Assembly (NCBI RefSeq): GCF_040581485.1
Contig: NC_090130.1
Location: 4,960,001-5,024,000 of the forward strand
Length of the DNA: 64,000 nt
Reading direction: 5' to 3'
DNA from: Linepithema humile
Lineage: Eukaryota; Arthropoda; Insecta; Hymenoptera; Formicidae
This document shows positions 14,523 to 24,680 of this stretch, one piece after another (the first letter of the stretch is position 1; the number at the start of each line of letters is the position of its first letter). A program made the translations under genes and the position numbers. The notes beneath the pieces were generated by a model, which was not told the DNA's origin, did not search any database, and saw only the letters and a list, made by a program, of their open reading frames with translations.

Positions 14523-17500
14523 GTAAGTCAAATGTTCAGCGCGGATAAAGAAAATGCGATTATTTTCATTTCAATTTTAAAATAGAATATCATTATATAT
14601 TATTAATGAGATAAATATTAAGAAATCATATATCATCCTTTTATTTAAAAATTGTGTAACAATTAAGCAACGTAAGAATTTTATCACTTGATCAAAGATT
14701 CTGAGCGATTTCGTTTATTCAATCAGAAGATAAGGATTAATTCGCTGCGGTTCGAAGACGCTTCGTTTAATAGATTGCTTTTAGATGACAGATTTATAGA
14801 TTGCAGATTAATAGATTGCTTATTCGCGACGTGAATCTCCAAGGAGTGATTCGATATTTCTTTGCCGGAAAGAATGAGGAATGGCTCGATACGGAAAAGG
14901 CTGGAAGGCCTTGATACCCTCGTGACATGTGCTCTCGAGCGATCGTACGACAAACGACTATCGTTTATCATCAAAGACTGACTGGAACGATAGGGCATAG
15001 TAGGAGTATCTCCAGTACACGGTACTCCATTCGTACTGCACGCTGGACCGATACGTCTACCGAATAAGATGAACGGACACCGTGCTGTTCTAGCTTCCAT
15101 TCCGTAATGTCATACATGACTTTTGATACACGGGTGTGTTTCTGCATCGTCGATCAAATTCCTCCAATAACGTTTATACATTAACTAAATATACGTTTAT
15201 GCCGTCCAAGCTTGTTTTACGTGCAAAAAGTCTTCTCGGTTTATCATCTTTATCGGATTTCCGGACCAAATATATATTTCAGTTTCTTCTTTTATCTTCG
15301 CAAATGCGCTGTGAGTTTTTGGCAGTCACGAGGGTGACACGAAAACGAACAGATAGATATTATCGCCGCTATTTATGCTCTTGGTACGCCCATCGAAAAA
15401 AGGCAAAGGGGGAGAGAAAGAGGGAAGCGAGGGAAGCATCAGGAAAGAAATCGCGCGGCGAGAATCTCCGCACGCAAAACAGCCCGGTCGGATCATTTAG
15501 CGATATCCGTGCGTAACCTATCGTACGGCCCGCGGACAAAGCAAACAAGTTGCTTCGCTACACTTTGCGCGAAGCGAAGAGGGAAAAGAGAAAGAGACGG
15601 TGACCGCGGGCCATCGCGCGCCGTTTCGGTCATAAAACCAGGAGTTATGGTTATTTAAAAACTTATTGGCCCGCCCATCGCGCCTATGCAGACGCAGGGC
15701 AGAACGAACGAAAGGAGAGGAAGAAACGGCGCGCTGACCCAGCCGAGATAAATCAAAGGATATTAAGATCGTTCCTCCCCCTTCGCTCGCGCGTTTACGG
15801 GGGAGTTCTTAGCCGAATGCATTACGGGGAGACAGAGGGCTGCCATAAAACTATCCGTGATTCCCGCGCGCGGGCCGCGCGTACCGCTGCGACAGGAGAC
15901 TGGAAGCAACTCACCGGATCTGGGCAGCAAAGTGGATCTTTGATAAACGGATATTGAGTTTCGCGAGAATTCCCAGCGCGCCGTCTCTAATCCCACAGTC
16001 AGAAAACGCTTTACCCCGCATGGCCCTTAGTCGCAGATTTAAGACGCGATTTGCATCTACCTACTGTGGCAAATTGCGAGCTTGAGGGCCTCCTCGAGCT
16101 CGTTTGCGTCAAGTCCGGGATTCCGAAAGTGTCGAGTTCCGGCGATGATATAATATATAGACTGGTAATTTCGCCTTTCCCTTTTATTTACAGATCCCTT
16201 CGCCGATTTCAGATCGTTAACACCGCATGAGAAAAATTGTAAATTTAATTGATCCATTATCATATTTCAAGTCATTATAATTAAACATAAATATAATATA
16301 AAGTGTCACGCGTTGTTATTTCTCTCGTTAAACGTCTAGATATCATATGATCGCGCGAGGAAAAATCTAAAAGGAGTGTCCGTGCTCTTTTCTTCCAGGA
16401 CGTCGCGTCTTAATAAGAAAACGGCCTTCGGCGCACCGTAACAATTACACACATCAACGCGGGAGGAAGCGAGAGAGTACTCAACAATCTGCAAAGCTAC
16501 ACGGCGCGCACGCACGGGACGATTCGTTCGCGCTCGCGGTACGTCACGGCATTTAGACGCGAAGGCGAAAGCCGTGGCTCGAGAGCGACCCTCTCGGCTC
16601 GCGTACGCGCGCGCATACATAGCACGGGGATTATTAATGAGTGCATCTCAATCCGGCAATTTTTCCACGTCGCGCCGGGTAATGCACGAACCGCGGGGGG
16701 CGAGCAGGCTATATTGCCCGATCAATCAAAATGAGCCCGGCATGGCAACTGCCGCGCTCTCGGCAGCGCTTCGATCCGAAAGCCTTTTCCCAGCAACGGT
16801 GGAAGCAGCGCCCGCCTGAAAATTCTCAACTGCGATCCGCGTCCTTCGGGCACCAAGGACGTCGCCGAGGAGCGCAGGAAAGCCAGGGGAAGAAAGACGG
16901 AATTGCGAAGAAATCCCCGATATCGTTTAATGCACACGGAGGAATCGTTAAACCGCACTTGCAGCAACAGATATTTCACCGTGACTTTTATTGTGAACTC
17001 TACGACGTGTACTTAACGCTTACGCATTCGTAATGTGATAGGCGTTATATTTTGCAAATTGCCAGTCGCTATTTCATGCCATCCTATCACAGCAAGAATG
17101 CTAGAAACCGACGAGCAGATGCAACGTATCGGAAAGCTGATCATTTTTTTTAATTGTAAAATTCAACGTGTAAAAAATATTTTGGCAACTATTTGCAATT
17201 TAAGATAACAACTGTGAAAATGATGAAAAAGAGGAATAAATATGTTGCGAGAAATACAAGCTTGTTCGAGCCGTCCCCCCTGCGTTTTAATCAAATGCCT
17301 CGAATTACGCGCATGATGTAAACAGCGCACGCGTATTATTAGCATGACATTAATTTCAACGCGCGTGCATTGCTCGCGAGCATTCGCGTTTACGTGTAAA
17401 CGGTCGACAGCGTTAATGCTAGAAGAGAAAGTTCCGACATGCAGTAATTATCCTTTCCTCGCTTTTGACTTTATTTGACTCTACGCAGGTACATTATTTT

Positions 17501-17589
17501 GCGTCCAAAAACGGCAGAAATGTTGTAGAAAAATATGCTTTGTTTACAATATGATAATTGTTTAAAAATCGTTTTAATATATATAGCCA
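14523..17589. other. No gene recognised
   Basis: GC-rich islands (15.4-16.0 kb and 16.3-17.0 kb) separated by AT-rich DNA. The open frames here (up to 126 codons) are basic, lack known motifs and overlap on opposite strands. Nothing else supported. Confidence 0.4.
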
Positions 17590-17643
17590 ATAGAGCAAGA
17601 GCTGGATCGATTTGCTCAAAAATTCCTTTTATTTATAAAATTC

Positions 17644-17684
17644 TACAGACGTTTCGGCCAAGGTACGTGGCCATCTTCAGTGTA
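17644..17684 (-). ncRNA. Hammerhead-ribozyme-like motif in PLE 3' region
   Basis: On the minus strand the core reads CTGAAGA (17680-17674), a stem II formed by GGCC pairing with GGCC around a 9-nt loop, then GAAAC (17655-17651) directly followed by GTC (17650-17648), the usual cleavage triplet. Flanking TACA (17684-17681) pairs with TGTA (17647-17644) as stem I, and AT-rich sequence beyond it may extend the pairing. Stem III would be only two base pairs with no loop, the minimal form reported for PLE hammerheads, which are thought to work as dimers. One extra U lies between the conserved A9 and stem II, so activity is uncertain. Position and neighbours (about 0.5 kb after the PLE stop codon) fit known PLE hammerheads, which help process the pseudo-LTR transcripts. 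I found no second copy at the 5' end. Confidence 0.65.
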
Positions 17685-18143
17685 ATACAAATTATAAAAC
17701 TTAGTACATGATTAGAGAAGCTTTGGTACTATTTTTGACTAAGGAAACGCATCCTGTTAAAGTGAAAAAACCAAAATTAGGGGTATTCTCACGGCTCAAA
17801 CAAGTTGTAGAAAAAAAAAAAAATTATATAAATACCTCTGATAAACGTGTAGTACAATGTGGTTAGTAAAGTTATATACGTGTGAAGCCACGGACCGTCT
17901 AACTTGCAAAATTAGAAAAAATAAACCAGATTGAAAGCAATTATAAAAATTAGATAAAACAAAGATATGAAACCATAAAAAAATTAAAAATAAAAATAAA
18001 TTAATTTTGAATATCAATACCTTAACGGTTCGTCACTACTATGTAAAAGCAATTAAAACTGTGACATGTGTCCACGGATGTGAGTGGGACTCGACTGGTA
18101 AGGATGTAGGATGGAAAGGAAAGAGGGGATAGGTAAACGAAAA

Positions 18144-18462
18144 CTACAGGGTGGGGAATTTTTTGAGTATTGGAAGATATGTATCCGGTAATGATTCTGT
18201 GTCCTGCTGTTTGTTCAGTCCTGTATTCTGTCTTTTTATATGTAGCATTTCGGAAGTTAATCTTTTACTGTAACAAGGTTCTCTGTCTAATATATCAATT
18301 TCGTCCCATTTGAAGTCATGATTAAAATCCATTCTGTGGCACGAAATTACTGAGAGGGAGCCTGATTTTTTATTAATATCTGTTCTGTGTTCTTTTATTC
18401 TAGTCCGTAATTGTCTTTTTGTCTGTCCTACGTACGTAGCGTCACAGTCTCGGCAAGAAATC
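18144..18462 (-). pseudogene. PLE GIY-YIG endonuclease domain (3' part of split ORF)
   Basis: About 105 codons, open to a TAG at 18144. It begins ISCRDCDATYVGQTKR, with a CxxC pair just before the catalytic core: the Tyr-Val-Gly in place of GIY/YIG, the conserved Arg in QLRTRIKEH, and an H/E-containing stretch after it. The family makes the nick that primes target-primed reverse transcription. This is the normal C-terminal domain of the PLE protein, separated from its RT by the 18463-22532 insertion. There is no promoter or start of its own: the ATG reading that could begin at 18464 lies in inserted sequence. No stop or frameshift is seen inside the domain, so the interruption may be fairly recent relative to the element's decay. 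Confidence 0.85.
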
Positions 18463-18464
18463 AA

Positions 18465-18482
18465 GAGACACGGTAGTGTCTC
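18465..18482. repeat. Perfect 7-bp stem hairpin at left edge of insertion
   Basis: GAGACAC-GGTA-GTGTCTC starts two bases inside the left edge of the insertion in the PLE, so it may be part of the terminus of the inserted element. It is followed at once by GCGCCAAGT, a word that recurs elsewhere in the insert. Confidence 0.7.
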
Positions 18483-19119
18483 GCGCCAAGTTCACGCGCA
18501 GCGCAAGACCGACCGTGTATCTTTACGCGAGCACATGAGCTGATAGGAGTCGAGATTTTCATATCTCAATAATGCGTGGACCGATCGAATTTATAATAGG
18601 CTCAATCGATAGAGCACATGCGATTTACATAATAAAAGTATCTTTACTTTTTTTGTACATGCTTTCTAAAAAAATATATTAATTGCCAAAGTTTGCCAAA
18701 GTCGAAATATGCCGAAATCTATGTAAGCCTTGGTCGTCGTCGTCGTCGTCTGTTCGTCATCCTTCTCTAATATATAAGTTTTTCCTTTGTCAACTAGAAG
18801 CATCAAAATGCGACATGGTTGTCCTTTTCTACATCCCGTGAAATGTCGATTCCCGCATAAGAGCGTCTTTTTTCTTTCCTTTCTTTTTCTAAAAGATGTC
18901 TGTTCTTTTCCAACATGGCGGCGCTCAGACCTGTCAGCTCGCAGCTTTGATGATACTAATCACATTGATATAATTAATATCGGTCGTAAAATGTATATGT
19001 AACGTGTTGTGAAGACGAATAGAGATAGTGTATATCAAAATAATAGTATTCTTTATAAAAAAAATTTTCTCGTCTTGAAGTGCAGAAGTGTAGCAACACA
19101 CATGCTGACAACACTCTTA
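18483..19119. other. Left unique part of insertion; possible LTR
   Basis: Contains a (TCG)n run at 18733-18750, an AATAAA word near 18630 and the promoter-like word CAACATGGCGGCG near 18913. No long open frame. If the 1.88-kb palindrome is removed, this sequence runs on to 21004-21045, ends in TGTGCACA, and is then followed by TTGGTGGAATCGGCAGG. This resembles the end of an LTR followed by a primer-binding site of insect Gypsy-type elements. That is inference: no second LTR, gag or pol is present. Confidence 0.3.
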
Positions 19120-21003
19120 AAGGGAACGTTCACAAGTGTCCCCTCCCGATTTGATTCTCCTTGAAATATGTTGTAAAACATACAATTTGAGAAGACACGT
19201 ATTTTTTTATAGTGGCCCTAACTCAAATTTAAAGGGTGAAACACCCTTTTGAAAAAAACGAGTTTTTTCTTTATGTGTAACTATCGCCAAAACCGTAGGA
19301 GATATAAAAAAATGTTTCAAGTAGAAGTTGTATGGCTTGTAATGGGCTTTATAACTGTGTAGTTGGATTTTCAAAAAATGTAATTTTTTTTAATTTACTC
19401 TTACCCCTTGGTATTATTTTTTCGAATTTCAAAATTTTTGTAATGACAAAAGTTGTAGCATTTTTTACGCTGAATTCAACCATATATGATTTTATTATGT
19501 TCCGAAATCGCATCTTTCAAAAATAAGTCATCAGTATCATATTATATGCGTCGCGCTGCATGACGCATTGTTTATACCGCACTTGTGTTGCGCAATAGTC
19601 GTTAAATAAATATAAAAATGACATGTTATCACATATTTAAGGAAGAAAAGTTAACTAAAATTGTTGCTAAAGCATCCCTTCCACATTACACTCTTATAGA
19701 TAATCGCTGCATTTCGTATGCAGCGCGTTGTCATATACAAGTTAGCTATCAGCGCATATTACACTTTGAAGTTTTGCTTGCAGTGACCACAGGAAAATAA
19801 TTTATGAAACGAAAACAGTGAATGAATCAATCTATTCAACATATATCCACCCTGACTCTACTCTCTTGGCCCGACTTGACTGACAATGAATAAAATTCTG
19901 TACATACTCTTTTTCAATAATTTTAATATACTGCGATATATTCTACATACTATTACATTCTATTAAATTATTACGATTTTTTTAAACTATGGTATATAAA
20001 ATCTTGAAATATAAAATGTATATTATAAGTATAATTATAATATATTGATACAATAAATAAGCTTTTATATATATATAAGCTTATTTATATATATTATAAT
20101 TATACTTATAATATACATTTTATATACCATAGTTTAAAAAAATCGTAGTAATTTAGTGGAATGTAATAGCATGTAGAATAACAGTATATTAAAATTATTG
20201 AAAAAGAGTAAACTGTACAGAATTTTATATTTTATTTCATTCTCAGTCAAGTCGGGCCAAGAAGGTAGAGTCAGGGTAGATATATGTTGAATAGATTAAT
20301 TCATTCACTGTTTTCGTTTCATAAATTATTTTCCCGTGGTCACTGCAAGCAAAACTTCAAAGTGTAATATGCGCTGATAGCTAACTTGCATATAACAACG
20401 CGCTGCGCACGAAATGCAGCGATTATCTATAAGAGTGTAATGTGAAAGAGATGCTTTAGCAACAATTTTAGTTAACTTTTCTTTCTCAAATATATAATAA
20501 CATGTCATTTTTATATTTATTTTGCGACTATGCACAACACAAGTGCGGTATAAACGGTCATGCAGCGCGACGCATATAATGTGATATTGATGACTCATTT
20601 TTGAAAGATGTGATTTCGAAACATAATAAAATCATATATGGTTGAATTCAGCGTAAAAAATGCTACAACTTTTGTCATTACAAAAATTTTGAAATTCGAA
20701 AAAATAATAACAAGGGGTGGGGGTAAATTAAAAAAAATTTCATTTTTTGAAAATTTAACTACACAGTTATAAAGTCCATTACAAGCCATACAACTTCTAT
20801 TTGAAATATTTTGTTATCTCCTACGGTTTTGGCGATAGTTACACACAAAGAAAAAAACCGTTTTTTTTTCAAAGAAGTGTTTGATCCCTTAAATTTGAGT
20901 TAGGGCCGCTATAAAAAAATACGTGTCTCCTCAAATTGTATGTTTTACAACATATTTCAAGGAGAATCAAATAGGTGGAGGGGACACTTGTGAACGTTCC
21001 CTT
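19120..21003. repeat. 1.88-kb palindrome (long inverted repeat, foldback-like)
   Basis: The ends AAGGGAACGTTCACAA (19120) and TTGTGAACGTTCCCTT (to 21003) are perfect inverted repeats, and the whole interval folds on itself around 20070, with arms of about 0.95 and 0.93 kb and almost no loop. The small frames at 19332-19526 (plus) and 20595-20789 (minus) are mirror copies with five differences in 64 residues, as are those at 19618-19800 and 20326-20598. They are therefore shadows of the palindrome, not separate genes. No transposase is seen. It is either a foldback or long-TIR non-autonomous transposon or an inverted duplication. A clean target duplication is not visible (left flank CTCTTA, right flank GTTAG). 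Confidence 0.9.
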
Positions 21004-21602
21004 GTTAGTATTCTGTAGTTAGTGGACAGAAAGTGTACTTTGTGCACATTGGTGGAATCGGCAGGTATGTAATGTTTATAGAGAAGAAATGTCTAACACT
21101 TGGATTGAAGCTGACGATACGCTAATTAAAAAAAGACAATGGCCTAGAGGTGCTAAAGATGTTTTTGTCATTCTTACAGAAATTTGATCAAAAGTAATCT
21201 GTTTTTATATATGAAAAAAACGCAATAACTTAGAAATACAGATGGTTTTTTATACCCTTTTTATGACCACTAATAATTTTCTTATAAAACATGTTGTAAA
21301 ATATAAAAAAAAATTATTAGGTTTGTATAAATTAAGATTTCTATAATCAAAAAGAGGATCGTCGTATTGAAAATATGACGGGAGTGATGGTGGGATATTA
21401 TTACCATTATTTTTACTAAAAAAAAAGAATCATATTTATTAAAATTATTTTTACTAAAAAAAAGAAATGATATCTCACAAAAAAACCTTTTTTTTAAAAA
21501 AAGGTAAAAAAAGGGCGCCAAGTACACGCCTTGTTATATTAAAAAAAAGTTTTCCTCATAAAAAAACCTTTCCAAAAAATTGTTTTTTTAAAAAAAGTTT
21601 TC
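21004..21602. other. Region between the palindromes: primer-site-like word, 32-codon ORF, A/T-rich modules
   Basis: Begins with the sequence noted as a possible LTR end plus primer-binding site (about 21040-21065). There CAG is followed by GTATGT, which also reads as a splice donor. A 32-codon frame at 21089-21187 starts MSNTWIEADDTLIKK and is unrecognised. It could be the start of a gag, or chance. From about 21465 onward, imperfect modules of the form TCTCA(C/T)AAAAAACC are repeated three to four times and lead into the second palindrome. Confidence 0.4.
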
Positions 21603-22532
21603 CTCATAAAAAACCTTTTCAAAGAACTGTACTTTCAAAAATATATTATATTAAAAAAAAGTTTTTCTCACAAAAAACCTTTCCAAAAAAATTGTACTTT
21701 TAAAAAAAGTTGTATATATTAAATAAAAATTTGCTACATATTCTGTCTATAAAAGAGGTGATATCAGAAAATGACGCCAAGTTTAAATAAAGAACCTTTC
21801 AAAAAAAAAGTTGCATGTATATCTAATTATTTATTTAAAAATGATATTTATGTTTATATCTAGTTAATTCTTCTTAAGTATACTTTTTAAAATAATTGCA
21901 TCTGTATCTAGTTATTTTTTTATATCTGTATCTAGTTAAATAAAAAAATTTTTCAAATTTAATCAAAATAAAAAAATATTACAAAATTTCGCAAAAAACT
22001 TGGCGCTGCTATAAAATAGCCTTAAAATATTATTATACATCTTAAAATATTATAGAGCAATGAAGGCTATTAAAATATTATTATACATCTTAAAATATTA
22101 TAGAGCAATGAAGGCTATTTTATAGCAGCGCCAAGTTTTTTGCGAAATTTTGTAATATTTTTTTATTTTGATTAAATTTGAAAAATTTTTTTATTTAACT
22201 AGATACAGATATAAAAAAAAAATAACTAGATACAGATGCAATTATTTTAAAAAGTATACTTAAGAAGAATTAACTAGATATAAACATAAATATCATTTTT
22301 AAATAAATAATTAGATATACATGCAACTTTTTTTGAAAGGTTCTTTATTTAAACTTGGCGTCATTTTCTGATATCACCTCTTTTATAGACAGAATATGTA
22401 GCAAATTTTTATTTAATATATACAACTTTTTTTAAAAGTACAATTTTTTTGGAAAGGTTTTTTGTGAGAAAAACTTTTTTTTAATATAATATATTTTTGA
22501 AAGTACAGTTCTTTGAAAAGGTTTTTTATGAG
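21603..22532. repeat. 0.93-kb palindrome abutting the PLE
   Basis: Left arm 21603-22023 begins CTCATAAAAAACC, and right arm 22111-22532 ends in its reverse complement, GGTTTTTTATGAG. Arms are about 421 bp and nearly identical. The end of the right arm is exactly the junction with the PLE coding sequence. The spacer includes part of a 48-bp tandem duplication. The arms are very AT-rich, carry no open frame of note, and have no recognisable transposase. This probably is a non-autonomous element with long terminal inverted repeats. Confidence 0.9.
22023..22118. repeat. 48-bp unit tandemly duplicated in the palindrome centre
   Basis: A 48-bp unit beginning TAAAATATTATTATACATCT occupies 22023-22070 and is repeated without change at 22071-22118. 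The last eight bases of each unit, AAGGCTAT, belong to the start of the right arm. The duplication thus separates the two arms, and identity of the copies suggests it is recent. Confidence 0.9.
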
Positions 22533-24008
22533 TCTTATACACAATATCACATTGGTTCATCCTATCTAGAGAGTCTTTACCAGTTTTTATAAATTTGTTC
22601 AGTTTATTGTCACACGAAAAGGCCAACATACTGTCGTTATTTTTTGAGATTTGAATAAATTGTTCCGATAAATTTTTTACATATGGTACCGTAAAAATCT
22701 TTCTTTTGTTATTATTATTCGTATTTGCGTTGTTATTGTCTTTTTTGTTAAAATTTTTGTGTATATGAAATTTTATTCTATTTTTAATAGTTAAAAAAAT
22801 AAAATCTAAAGGATAACTGTTGTTTAATAAGATAGTTATTATGTCTTCTAAATTCTTTTGTTGAAATTGTGGATGGGATAACATTAGTACCCTATCAACC
22901 ATGCCAATAATAACGCCTTTTTTGTGTGTTAAAGGGTGGTGTGAATGAAAGTTTAAATATTTCCCCGAGTATGTAGATTTATGGAAAATGTCAAAAATAA
23001 TGTTTGAGTTGTCATTAATAATTAAAACGTTGAGAAAATTAATCTGATTTTTATTACTAACTTCCAGTGTAAATTGTAATCTTGGATGTATAGAATTGAA
23101 AATGGAAAAGGTTTTATTTATAAGGTTGTTAGGGACTGCAATGAGGATGTCGTCAACATATCTGTAATAAAAAGACGGAGTGCACGGTAAACGTTCTATG
23201 GCTAAACATTCTAAGTCTTGCAGAATAATATCCGCTATGATGGGGGATAATGGAGAGCCTATTGGTGTACCACAAAAACTTGTTTGTACATTTTTTTATT
23301 GAAATTAAAAAACGTGGAATTTAGAATGAGAGAGATACCCATAACCAGTTCATTGAGTGGTATGGAAGTATGCCCCTTTATCTGACTCCACCGTTTTTTT
23401 ATGCTATCGGCCGTATTTTCAATCGGTACATTGGTGAACAAAGAAACAACATCTAGTGAAGCAATGCAAGTATCAGGATTGATATGTTTTCCATTGAGTT
23501 TTTTGACTAAGCTAAAACTGTTTTTTATATAACTGTTTGGTTTTTTTAAACTATTGTACAATAATTCATGTATGCATTTAGCTAAATTGTAAATAGGGCT
23601 GTTAATAGAAGAAACTATTAGTCTCAGTGGAAAACCAGTTTTGTGTATCTTTGGTAGACCATAAGCTCTCGGTAAAATCCCGTCAGTTTTTAATAAATAA
23701 AAATATGTGTGCTTATCGATATAGCCCCTTCCCTTCCATCTTAAAAGTAGAGTCCGCACGTTTTCGGTTAATTTTCTGGTTGGGTCCCTCTCAACTATGT
23801 GATAAGTATCTGTGTCTGAAAGAATATCTTCCATTTTTTTAATATAATCCTTTTTGTTTAAAGCAACCGTGACGTTTCCCTTATCAGCTCTTGTGAAAAT
23901 AACATCAGGATTATCATTTATGAATTTCTTTGTTATTTTGAGCCAAGACCCAATCAGAAAATCGATGTTCGATGATGTGAAAATCGAAGCGCGATCACTC
24001 CACTTCAT
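22533..24008 (-). pseudogene. PLE reverse transcriptase (5' part of split ORF, one frameshift)
   Basis: Reverse transcriptase of a Penelope-like element, related to telomerase RT; it copies the element RNA at a nicked target. From the ATG at 24008: an N-terminal RT stretch with TRADKGNVTVAL, then GLPKIHK and LRLIVSSINSPIYNLAK. Motif A is SLDVVSLFTNVPI. Motif B is GTPIGSPLSPIIADI and motif C is YYRYVDDILIAV, with the catalytic YVDD intact. The frame shifts by one base at about 23270-23285, between motifs A and B, where a single missing A would restore it. After that it is open to 22533, where the inserted palindrome begins. The thumb region holds an Asn-rich patch. The start at 24008 follows a stop about 20 codons upstream, and the family's usual N-terminal part is missing. 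Confidence 0.9.
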
Positions 24009-24291
24009 TATGGCACCTATTAAAATATTGAAGTATATTTGAGTATTCCACTAAAATGCAGAAGGATATTTCTGTATAATAAAAATTTTTTGTGCTTATA
24101 TTTCCTCAGTTGTATTTTTGCAGAGAATTGCTTTTCTCTCTCTACATTTTTCTTTCCACTAATAAAACCCACTAAGGATAGTGCGAAGAAAAAGAGAAAC
24201 AGGATAAAGATTTTTGTCACATTATTAAATAAGAAAAATTAACTGTCAACGCTCGGAACCTGATCTTGGGATAAATAGAAAACATTGGTTC

Positions 24292-24680
24292 CTAAAATAA
24301 GAAAATAGGAATGCTGAAAAATGTATTGTTGTTAGGCATTATTTTAAATGACCGATTCTGTATAACAGTTTTCATGGTAACAAAAGGTTTTCGTCGCCAC
24401 TTGGTTTCATATAATTTCAGGTTCTGTTCGGAATTTGGAGCCTGGAGTTTGTCTCTAATTTCGGTTCTTTCAAGATAAATCGTCAGGTCTAAATATTCGT
24501 TCCTAATGTAAAATTTTCGGCCGATTCTACCAGCTGCGTCTGCTTCCCAGCAGACGTTTCTATACAAATAATCACTGTAGCATTTCCTTTTTCAGCCTCT
24601 GGCTTATACCAGATACTACTCTTAGCTCGGAACAAAATTGATGGTTCGTAGATTATACGCATAAAATGGATTGAGATCTT
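24292..24680 (-). pseudogene. Possible decayed coding fragment, unrecognised
   Basis: Two overlapping minus-strand frames look more protein-like than chance. An upstream one includes WYKPEAEKGNATVIICIE and stops near 24500. A downstream one (to 24292) includes RNEYLDLTIYLERTEIRDKL. A single frameshift near 24560 would join them. The EKGNATV word recalls the DKGN-TV motif of PLE reverse transcriptases, but the rest does not follow that family, so a second PLE copy is not supported. There is no start codon or splice evidence. It may be a decayed transposon or gene remnant. Confidence 0.25.

Larger units (their letters stand above)
18463..22532. mobile_element. 4.07-kb composite insertion inside the PLE
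   Basis: Both edges are defined by the PLE reading frame. PLE sequence stops at 18462 (plus-strand ...AAGAAATC) and resumes at 22533 (TCTTATAC...). The joint shares a 2-bp TC, either a 2-bp target duplication or microhomology. Inside are, in order: 657 bp with a hairpin at its left end, a 1.88-kb palindrome (19120-21003), about 600 bp of partly repetitive DNA, and a 0.93-kb palindrome whose right arm is the right edge of the insert. No transposase or other enzyme is recognisable, so the insert is either several nested non-autonomous elements or the remnant of one larger element with a nested hairpin. Confidence 0.75.
17590..24060 (-). mobile_element. Penelope-like retroelement (PLE), minus strand, broken by an insertion
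   Basis: The minus strand encodes, in order, a PLE-type reverse transcriptase (24008 to 22533) and a C-terminal GIY-YIG endonuclease (18462 to 18144), then a 3' region with a hammerhead-like motif. This RT plus GIY-YIG architecture defines endonuclease-positive PLEs. The coding region is split by 4070 bp of foreign DNA (18463-22532). Joining the flanks restores the expected Val-Tyr-Lys-Ile-Ser-Cys run just before the endonuclease. The usual N-terminal region of PLE proteins was not found upstream of 24008, so the copy is probably 5'-truncated, or its 5' exon is unrecognised. The element ends are estimates: I saw no target-site duplication at the outer edges. The copy is not functional as it stands. 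Confidence 0.85.

Noticed and set aside
19332..20789. Four small ORFs (two per strand) with near-identical products
   Set aside because: They are mirror images within the 1.88-kb palindrome and have no recognisable domain, so they do not count as independent genes.
22432..22532. Extension of the RT frame into KPFQRTVLSKIYY...
   Set aside because: This tail is translated from the inserted palindrome, not from PLE sequence; the same residues appear on the other arm at about 21600-21700.
24009..24220. Minus-strand frame with a signal-peptide-like start (KIFILFLFFFALSLVGF)
   Set aside because: It has no ATG (starts at GTG), its hydrophobicity follows from T-rich DNA, and no exon structure supports it.
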